Part shown: in pieces, positions 56,524-64,000 of the stretch | How the letters are laid out: every line of letters begins with the position of its first letter | How positions within the stretch are numbered: position 1 is the first letter of the stretch | Assembly: GCA_964035575.1 (NCBI GenBank) | Contig: OZ037884.1 | Span: 124,001 to 188,000, forward strand | Direction of reading: 5' to 3' | DNA length: 64,000 bases | Source of the DNA: Rhynchopus sp. YZ270_cl-10 | Taxonomy: Eukaryota; Euglenozoa; Diplonemea; Diplonemida; Diplonemidae | Program-made: the position numbers and the translations under genes | Notes under the pieces: generated by a model | What the model was told of the DNA's origin: nothing | What the model saw: the letters and a program-made list of their open reading frames with translations, nothing else | Databases searched by the model: none

Positions 56524-57515
56524 ACTGTCAGGTTGATGTGGGAGCGGGGGGAACGTAGGAAAGCAGGTGGGAGATCTGGTAACAAATGATTTCTGGTTAG
56601 TGGTATAAAAAAAAGGGAAAAGTTGTCCCAAATACTTTCGATTCTACTGAATAGAAGGTATAATAGGGTACTAAACGTACCCCAAACTTTTTTTTTTAAA
56701 GTGGATTGTTTATTTCTGATGGTGATGTGGACTCAAAAGAAAAAAAGAAAGGGAGGATAATTGCAGGGTCAGCGGTAATTCTATGGGACGCTACTTTCTG
56801 GGAATGAGTTTTTTTTTGAATAAAACTAAACCATAAAAACCCCATAAAATTAGGGCGACATAAATTACCTGTCTGACCCTCTTGTATATGCCACCTTCTC
56901 GTTGCACTTGCTCAAAGAGAAAATTTTATAAGATGACTCTAAGCACACTCTGTGCTCAGTCACCTCAAATACATCGTGCACAGTGACCATGGTCCCTAGG
57001 GCAACGTTCTAAACGACCTATAGTATTTGTGTCGACCATCACTTTAACACCAGCTTTGGATAAAGATCTGACCTCTACCAGGCCGAAGTGCGTGCAGCAA
57101 GGGAAGGGTGTGTTTTTTTTTTGAAAACTTCGTTGTATCAGTGTAGTCACCCGAGGATGCACTCCACTATTTTTATAAATCTTTTCCACCAACGGGGGGC
57201 AAGAAATGGTGTTGTTAGCGTTATTCGCCTACATCACTCTTTGATACCATATTTTGTCTTATAACAAAACTAGGGGGTTTTTTTTGTGTTGAAAAATCGC
57301 CCAAGGACCCGCTTGGGGAACCTAGGGTCAGTACGCAGTACCGAAGCCTTTTGTACTACGGTAAAGGTACAGACGTCAGTCATCCTGAGCCCCTTGAGAG
57401 CAACTTTAATGGGGGTTTTTTTGGAAAATAGTTGATAATCTGCTCAACGGTCAGCCATACAATAAAAGAAAAGATGGTCTGCACGTTGCCGTTACCGCAC
57501 ACATATTTTATTTTC

Positions 57516-57655
57516 TTGAAAACTTGGTTTTGTATAAGTGTAGACACCCGAGGATGAGCTCCACTATACAAATTTTCTTTTTTTTTTTTTTGATAAATTG
57601 TTGGAGTAGTGAAGTTGCCTCGGTTGTGTTGCCACAGTTGTGCAATCTCCACTGT
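57516..57655 (-). repeat. F-G module pair
   Basis: F (57516-57568) and G (57592-57655) are joined by a T run. On the minus strand each unit ends in an A run (CAAGTTTTCAAGAAAA; CCAACAATTTATCAAAAAA). Confidence 0.65.
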
Positions 57656-58156
57656 CATTTTTGCATCGACAATCACCCCCCTCCTCCCTCTTCCCTCCTC
57701 CCCTCCCCCACCCCACCCGCGAGGTTTCTGTATTCAAGTAACATCTTTCTCGAAAAGACTTTGGTATGCGAGACACGGCACACCTCAACCTTTATAGTCT
57801 CGCAGAAATTTGAAATAAAATACAAAACTCCGCGGCCAACTATTTTTTTTTTCGTTATTTCGTATCTTCAATAGCACGCTATAAAAGAGGCAGGGAGGTA
57901 GGGCATTCCTGTACTCAAGAGACACCCTTTGGTATTCGCTGTATATTAAAATTTTGATAAATCTGTTTAGTGCATGCTGTCCAGACGGACAGCCTGCACG
58001 GGGGGGGGGTTTTTTTTGGTTTTGTTTTTGCTTTGCATTGACAGTAATATGCTGTTGTATTAACGTTGATTTGCCCGAAGGCCACTTAAAAAAAAGGAAT
58101 ATCGGGGGAGGGCGAGTGGCAAATATGGCCACCTATATTTCATACACTTTCCACCT

Positions 58157-58231
58157 GATTTTTACCCCGCGTATAGGCGCATTTTGGCGCCAAGACGTGC
58201 CCTGTACGCACCTATATGCGGAGTAAAAATC
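58157..58231. repeat. GATTTTTACYCCGC inverted repeat (75 bp)
   Basis: GATTTTTACCCCGCGTATAGG pairs with CCTATATGCGGAGTAAAAATC (few mismatches) around TTTTGGCGCCAAGACG, itself holding TTGGCGCCAA. It looks like a very small MITE. Confidence 0.7.
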
Positions 58232-58768
58232 AAATAAACTTTTCAAACGATAAAAAAAATCTAACAAAAAAACAATATAGAAAGCTGACAGATGACTATG
58301 CCTCACGCGCATAGTAACATCTTTCAAAAAAAGATTGATTTGTAAGTTGGTAAGCCTAACATTGCTTGGTCACCTTAAATAATGGTCAGTATGATGATTC
58401 TTTCTTACTTCGTGCACAAAAGATTAAAAAAAACACACACACATGGTTACATTGAGCACCGCTGCCACCTCGAATGCCCAATACACCCTTTTTTTCCCTC
58501 TCGCACCTCACCATATAACTTAGCAACAGAACAGGGGACATTAGTATGCCGGTGTGCCGGTGTGGCCACACCGGATAAGCCGGTGTGGGATTTTGAGGAA
58601 AAAAAAAAAAAAAAAAAAAAAAGGCGGATTTTTGAATTTTTTTCTGAATTTTATCTCCTCATACAAGGCTACAACCACATCTGTAGCGGTTTCTTATGTG
58701 CATGTGACCCCACCATAAAGACCAATCGGTCCGTTCAATCAAAAGAAATAGATGTTCGCAACTCTCAT

Positions 58769-59702
58769 AAAAAAGTAGCGTACCGTGCGCCTGCGGCGCA
58801 GCTAAAAATGACGAGCGGTAGCCCACAGCTCTACCCTATGCCATAGTCACAGCTACCTTCACCATAGTTTGGCTATAAAAACGTGCGATTTTATGCTACA
58901 ATTTTTGAAATGTTGCGTACCGTGGCTTCGCCAGAAAAGTTTTGATGTCATATGGTTAGACAAGGGCGCGGAGGGGAAAGAGCTGTGGAGGTCTCTGCCA
59001 AAAATGCGTGGGGAAAAAAAAAATGCCTCACACCGGCTTTTTTTTCAAAATCTCAAACTACCAATGTCCCCTGCAACAGAATAATGAAAAAAAAAAAAAA
59101 ATGTAAGATGGATTCCCTAAGCACCCACGCTGCTGAACCAAAGGGGGGTTGTGCAGGTGGAGGTTGGTTATTTTAAGTGTGGCGTGTGGAGAGCTTTGCA
59201 CAAACACAAAAGGGTTTGTACCAACTGCGCCAGGCCTCAGCCTAACTCCCGGGCCTCAGCCAAAACCATCGACCCATTTGAAAAAAAAAAAAAAGAGAGA
59301 AAAAAGTGATTTTTACTAGTGCTTCCCGAGCTTTCTCCGCTGACAAGCTAGTCACAAGAAGAAAACTCAATCGAGCCCGGGCGCGCTTCGCGCGCCCGGG
59401 TCCCCACCCCAGCTCAAGTTGGGGGCCTCCGGCGGAATGTGAGAGTTCCTCGGTGATCCAACGGCGGAGTTCGGCACTTCATTGATATTTGCACCAGGCA
59501 CACATGGTGCACGAATTATCAGTAACCTCAGTTTTTTTACAAAAGAAATGGCGACATGTCACCCAAAGGTTCCAGGCGAAGCCACGGTACGCAACATTTC
59601 AAAAAATTGCGCTATAAACTTGGACATTTTTACTGCCAAACTATGTCATGGGAAGGGTGTGATGCAAGCTTGCGCCGCAGGCGCACGGTACGCTACTTTT
59701 TT
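58769..59702. mobile_element. GTAGCGTACCGTGCGCC inverted-repeat element (about 0.93 kb)
   Basis: AAAAAAGTAGCGTACCGTGC at the left mirrors GCACGGTACGCTACTTTTTT at the right. A second matching segment (GCGTACCGTGGCTTCGCC near 58914, inverted near 59574) shows arms of about 150 bp. The palindrome GCCCGGGCGCGCTTCGCGCG lies near 59376. No ORF of note. Confidence 0.72.
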
Positions 59703-61310
59703 CCTTTCGCCATGCTGCATGCTTCCTTTTCCTTCGACGTTTGACCAATTGAGTCCGGCTCGATGGTATCTCAAAAAATTCCCCATCACCCCTTACCGGG
59801 TTGATGGTATCCCAAAAAAAAACCCTGGGTCAACCCGGTACCCATCGACCCGGGTACCTGAGTCGATGGGTTGATGGGTCGATGGAAAAAAAAAAAAAAA
59901 AGGCCAAAAACATGGGTTGATGGGTCGATGGTTAGGCTGGGGCCTGAACTGCGCACATTTAGAAAAAAAAAAAAAGAAAAATTCCCTAACAGATCTTGAA
60001 CAACTTGGACAACTTAGAACAAACTTGGACAGTGAACACACACCCCCCGAGGGTTATAAACGGTTTATACTGGAATAGTTGAGCACTGTCTAATACTGTG
60101 TAGGTAAAAATATGTTGGACTGTGTACTGATCACTAGAAGAAGGGGGTAGGGGGTGGGGAAAGTTTGTAAGATGAAACCAAACCTCGTACTTTGTCACCC
60201 TTTTTTTAAAAATCTGAAGGACAGTCGCATCGTACATGCAGCCTGCAAAGACAGTGAAAGAGAGCAAAGAAGAAAGGTGTGGTGAGACGAGCCCTAAGAT
60301 GCGCATGATTTGGTCACCTAAAAAAATTGAACCTCATTTTTGCCACTAATTTTGTCCTCACGAATCTACTGATGTGTCTTTTTTTTATTCGTTGAGCACA
60401 GCATAGCCCCTCCGGAAAAAAGCGTGAGAACAAATTTACCGCTAATCATATTCAATTTCTAGTAACACTATGCAGCAAGGGGAGAAAAAAAAAAAGAAAT
60501 TAAAAGGTGAATGTGTCTCTCGTGGACACACATCTCCAAAAGGGGGTCAGATTTTGATAAGTACGGGTCCAAAATATTGTACCAAAGAGTATGACAGTAA
60601 AACAACGAAAGTAAAATGGAAAGGCGGGGGGATGTGTTCAACTGGTCACCTTTTTTTTGTTATGTCGACAATTGTCTAAATCATCTACCTTGATGGATAC
60701 TTAGGGTCCTTTTTTAATCGGTTATGGTATTTCTTTCTTTGCAAACTTAGTTGGAAGTAGTGCCACCCCCGAAGATAGGATCTACAATATTTTCTTTCTT
60801 CTGGAGAGAGGGGTGATTGAATCCCTTTTTACCTTCTCCTAACAAAAAAAAAAAAAAGGTTTCTGGTGTGATCACCCAAACGGATTCTCCGTGGTTCCCC
60901 GTGGTTCTCCCGAAGGTGCTCCGCAAATCTTAATATAGCCTGAAACAGTTCTCCGTGGTTCCCCCGTGGTTCTTCCGTGGGTTGTCCGTGGGTTCTCCGT
61001 ACCCCCTGAATCACACCAGTTTCGTTGCGTTTATTTTGCAAAAAAAAATAACTTTTTGCTGGGCAATTCAAAGGTGTTTATACTACACGTTAAAAAGGGT
61101 ATTTTTTTTTTTTTTTTTTTTTGTACTCAGGTAGCTACGTAGCCTTCAGGGAGGCAGTCCTTTAAGAAGAAACGTTGGAAATATGAGTACAACCTCTCAC
61201 ATTCGTGGCTACCTTTGAAAAAGGCAGAAAAATAAAATTGAAAAAGATGAACACGCCCCTCTCATGTGTGAGATGTGTTCACACAACGCACCAAAAAAAA
61301 AAAAAAAAAA
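59703..61310. other. Intergenic stretch with GGGTTGATGGGTCGATGG repeats and modules
   Basis: 59790-59935 holds repeats of GGTTGATGGGTCGATGG, a (C)CATCGACCC inverted unit and a poly-A tract. Modules: A 60161-60204, 60282-60320 and 61178-61216; B 60500-60537 and 61243-61281; F (worn) 60740-60789. No gene is seen. Confidence 0.5.
60863..61018 (+). mobile_element. Family J MITE, full-length copy (156 bp)
   Basis: TGGTGTGATCACCCAAACGG to CCTGAATCACACCA, with GTTTC on both sides (60858-60862, 61019-61023). Very similar to 38529-38684. Confidence 0.83.
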
Positions 61311-62035
61311 GGGCAAATTGCGATAACACGTATACTTTTTGTTTCCATTTGCGATAACACGTACACAAAAAGTATACGTGTTATCGCGAAAAAGTGTACG
61401 TGTTATCGCGAAAAGTGGTCAAAAAAGTATACGTGTTATCGCGAACAAAAATGTACGTGTTTCCTTCTTCTAAGGTGCTCGCTCTCCATACCTAGACCCT
61501 CGAATTTTTTTTTTTTTTTTGGGCCCCAAAAATGGCTAATTTCGACGATTTGAGGCCATTCAAAGCAAAATTTGGCACTTTTGAGCATCTGTGGGGGTCT
61601 AGAACGCGGTTGCGAGCACCCCGTTTTTTAGCGAAATATGTACGTGTTATCGCGAAAAGTGTTCAAAAAAATGTACGTGTGACATTCAGAAGACAGGGTC
61701 TGGTGGTAAATTTTGCGTATCCCTCTGTGTGGGTCACTCACACTTGCGGTCATGTGCCACTGCGTGGGTCTGGGAACCAGACTTACGTACTTAAGGTGCA
61801 CGAACACAGGGTCTGGTGGTAAATTTTGCGTAGTACTGCGACGTGGTACTGCGTGGGTCTGGGAATATGGGTACAGTCCCGCCTCTAATTAGTGAATTTC
61901 TAATTTATAAATTCGACCAAATCTGAAAATATTTAATTAGCGACTTTATAAATTAGAACGTCACTAATTAAGATTTTATAAATTAGCTTGTCCACCCAAA
62001 TCCCAGTCTGAATCTCTACAAGACTATCTGCATCT

Positions 62036-62490
62036 TTCTCTCCGACCATCATGCCTGTCTCCACCACGGAATGAACGGAAAAAATGAAAGAAATATGCCG
62101 AAGATGTGACCATCGTCGAGCAGGCTGTCCTCACCGCCCCGGAGATTGTCACCATCACAGACAACGCCATGGCGGATGACAGAGAAGTTGAAAGTGCCAG
62201 CCTCACCGTTCATCGGCGGACGCAGGCACTGATGACAGACCGCACGCTGATGTGATGGCGTGGTGGAATGACGCTCACCCAGGACGCCATATTTCTGCTC
62301 CCACCATCTCCAAGTACAAAACCCACAAAAAGAGAGCGGTTCGTACTTCACCCAAGGCTCTTTTGAACCCCGAGGAGCTGAAGAGGTTTCTCAACCTTAC
62401 GGGGATGACCCGCAAGTTCAACAGCCAACCGATTTGCGTCGCTTGCGAGGGGGATGGTGGTGAAGACGAGGCGGGACACGCCTCGGTGTA
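62036..62490 (+). pseudogene. Transposon-carried ORF interrupted by a D module
   Basis: Upstream of 62183 one frame reads TIVEQAVLTAPEIVTITDNA. Downstream of 62240 another reads DVMAWWNDAHPGRHISAPT...ALLNPEELKRFLNLTGMTRK...ICVACEGDGGEDEAGHASV and stops at 62491. The 56-bp gain at 62184-62239 (D module plus duplicated target) shifts the frame, so the insertion is what separates the two halves. Family not recognised. Confidence 0.55.
62175..62239 (+). mobile_element. D module with 9-bp target duplication
   Basis: The 47-bp module (62184-62230; GAAGTTGAAAGTGCCAGCCT to GCAGGCACT) is flanked by the perfect direct repeat GATGACAGA at 62175-62183 and 62231-62239. The stem AGTGCC/GGCACT closes it, with CACCG-TTCAT-CGGCG at the tip. 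Confidence 0.85.
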
Positions 62491-63274
62491 ACCGACTCCT
62501 GGTGCCAGGTCTTTTCATCTCGTGGGCGAAATAGACCATGGAGGTGAACGGCATGCGCGTCCGCACAGCCACCACCGACCGCACCGTTTTTTACCTCCGT
62601 GTATCACTGATTACACACCTCCTTTTCCACATATTCCTCCAACAGAACCCGCACAAACCCGTCGTCACTTGTGCAGGCAAAAAAATTTTTTTCGGCTCCG
62701 CCGGGGAAAATAAATTCAATAACTTAGTATTCCCCCCCGAAAAATAAATTAATTCACGACTTTATAAATTAGAACGTCACTAATTAGGATTTTATAAAAT
62801 AAAACGCTATTAATAATAGGCGGGACTGTACCTGGGTACAGGATATTTGTTGTCAAAGACATCTTCCACCATGCATTGAGGAGGGTAAGACAGTGGTCGC
62901 AGTTTGTACTTGATAGCATTACAACATTTAACTTCTCCACGGGGGTCTTGGGCCGTTCATTCGGTTATACCTTGACTAGCGGAAGAGGCCTTTTTGGTCT
63001 CTAGAATATCCGGTATTCCCGAACGGAGGCACACTTTGTGTGTTACTACGACCTGGCAACTTCCAGCAGTAGGTTAAGTAATCTTTCTTGTAAATTGTTG
63101 GATCATTATCTCCTCAGTGCATGAATGCCCCACGTGACTGGACACTTTTGTGTTTGTCATGTGGAGCTGTGGTTGCTCTTTCACGACTTTTTTCCTTGTA
63201 CACAGTGTACCCAGTACCCAGTGCCCTGTCACGACTTTTTCCGTGACAAAAAGTTTGGTTTCCTTGACAAACCA

Positions 63275-63372
63275 GGTACCTGGGTACCTGGGTACCTGGG
63301 TACCTGGGTACCTGGGTACCTGGGTACCTGGGTACCTGGGTACCTGGGTACCTGGGTACCTGGGTACCTGGG
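63275..63372. repeat. GGTACCTG octanucleotide array
   Basis: Twelve units containing the palindrome GGTACC, next to the right arm of long-inverted-repeat element 3. Confidence 0.92.
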
Positions 63373-63491
63373 AAAACACGTACGTTTTTGTTCGCGAAAA
63401 CACGTACACTTTTTCGCGATAACACGTATACTTTTTGTGTACGTGTTATCGCAAATCGAAAAAAAAAGTATACGTGTTATCGCAATTTACC

Positions 63492-63526
<35 letters not shown>

Positions 63527-63828
63527 ACTACACACACGAGCTGTTTTCCTTTGTTTCCTTTTTTTTTGTCGCAACTTTTACAAATTAAAGAGCAGAGAGA
63601 CTCACGTTGTTCCCGAGTGTATTGGGTAAATAATACATCGGCCCTACTGCAGGAATCTGGCCCAATTGTTTGACATTCCCAAACAGCACAAAAAAGGCCA
63701 AACAATATCACTCAGCTTTTGAGTACGTGAGTCGCAAAATCAAAAGAAATTATTTCTAAAAAATAAGTCGAATGTAAGATGACCCCAAACCTCTCGTGCT
63801 TGGATCGCCTTGTAAAAATAAGGAAAAA

Positions 63829-63905
63829 AGCAAAGTTGATAGTGCAAGACGCCTCTGGGACGCAAGGCACCGACACTCCGCGGGGTTATCGAACCCCCAG
63901 AGTGT
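63829..63905 (+). repeat. Module D, longest form with two hairpins
   Basis: First hairpin AGTGC...GGCACC. Second ACACTC-CGCGGGG-TTATCGA-ACCCCCA-GAGTGT, fully paired. On the minus strand it contains GGGGGTTCGATAACCCC, a T-arm/box B-like sequence. Confidence 0.72.
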
Positions 63906-63925
63906 ACTTCGGAGTTGCTGACTCA

Positions 63926-63970
63926 AACAAATGTAAGATGGCCCGAAGCCTCTCGTGCTTGGGGTCACCT
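63926..63970 (+). repeat. Hairpin module A, variant stem
   Basis: GTAAGATGGCCCGAAGC, then CTCTCGT, then GCTTGGGGTCACC. AAGC pairs with GCTT and CC with GG, so the stem differs from the CTAAGC type while the loop is unchanged. Confidence 0.75.
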
Positions 63971-64000
63971 CATCAAAAAAAAGAGGGTGGCAAGAACACC

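Larger units (their letters stand above)
56033..58768. other. Intergenic module field
   Basis: It holds A at 56921-56966 and 58338-58376, Q at 57285-57398, F at 57122-57170, an F-G pair (57516-57655) and B at 58288-58323. A perfect CCGGTGTGGCCACACCGG palindrome lies near 58556-58573. No host gene is seen. Confidence 0.55.
61874..62828. mobile_element. TA-flanked inverted-repeat element (CAGTCCCGCCT ends)
   Basis: CAGTCCCGCCT at the left and AGGCGGGACTG at the right, each bordered by TA, as for Tc1/mariner-type insertions. Copies of CGACTTTATAAATTAGAACG then TCACTAATTA sit near both ends in direct order. It carries a coding remnant (62036-62490) in which no DDE/D transposase motif is recognisable, so the superfamily is inferred from the ends only. 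Confidence 0.65.
61311..63492. mobile_element. Long-inverted-repeat element 3 (2.2 kb)
   Basis: GGGCAAATTGCGATAACACG at the left and CGTGTTATCGCAATTTACCC at the right lie inside long A runs (61293-61310; from 63493). Subterminal TACGTGTTATCGCGAAAA repeats occur in both arms. The left arm contains the ACCCTCGAATTTTT and TCGACGATTTGAGGCCATTC block shared with elements 1 and 2. A TA-flanked element (61874-62828) is nested inside, and a GGTACCTG array lies at the right. Confidence 0.72.
63493..64000. other. Right edge: poly-A tract and modules
   Basis: After a run of about 32 A residues there is no gene. An A module (63768-63811), a long D (63829-63905) and another A (63926-63970) stand almost back to back before the window ends. 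Confidence 0.55.

Noticed and set aside
63829-63905. Long D module as a tRNA gene
   Set aside because: It has a T-arm-like hairpin but no D arm, no anticodon stem in the right place and no 7-bp acceptor stem.
9193-63970. CRISPR array
   Set aside because: Repeats are irregularly spaced, differ in sequence, fall in many families and lie in a eukaryotic genome with introns.

Overview
This is nuclear DNA of a unicellular eukaryote. The evidence is GT-AG introns in one gene, pieces resembling cytosolic SSU and LSU rRNA, the standard stop codons, signal-peptide and membrane proteins, and a dense load of transposon-derived DNA. All five convincing host genes lie on the minus strand, which recalls the one-way gene arrays of trans-splicing protists such as Euglenozoa. 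The window shows no spliced leader, so the lineage stays open.

Layout: 0-8 kb is a nest of transposons (a 3.4-kb hAT-like element holding transposase remains, a LINE RNase H piece and a 1.9-kb long-inverted-repeat element), followed by a 1.1-kb pure pentanucleotide array. 12.6-18.7 kb carries a small membrane protein, an unrecognised gene with an apparent frame change, and an EF-hand protein. 21.2-23.2 kb is a 2-kb inverted-repeat element with a decayed ORF. 26-27.2 kb holds SSU and LSU rRNA-like pieces. 33.3-37.9 kb is a three-exon receptor-type adenylate cyclase. 51.5-56.0 kb is a 1,512-aa surface protein with a beta-propeller-like head, a roughly 600-residue PPATN-type repeat stalk and about seven membrane segments. 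58.8-63.5 kb is again rich in inverted-repeat elements. The three best-understood genes would fit cell-surface sensing: cAMP production, calcium binding and a long-stalked membrane protein.

The most unusual content is between the genes. The intergenic DNA and both cyclase introns are strewn with more than 100 short (35-110 bp) hairpin-forming modules of at least ten families (called A-G and Q-T here) separated by homopolymer-rich spacers. Families A, B and C share a CTCTCGT-like loop on stems whose two arms change together. Family D has inserted into a transposon ORF with a perfect 9-bp target duplication, so at least one module type is mobile. Every module copy found points the same way, antisense to the host genes. 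Short inverted-repeat MITEs (TGGTG...CACCA, 5-6-bp duplications) also share one orientation. This orientation-locked swarm of hairpin modules is the best candidate for an undescribed system.
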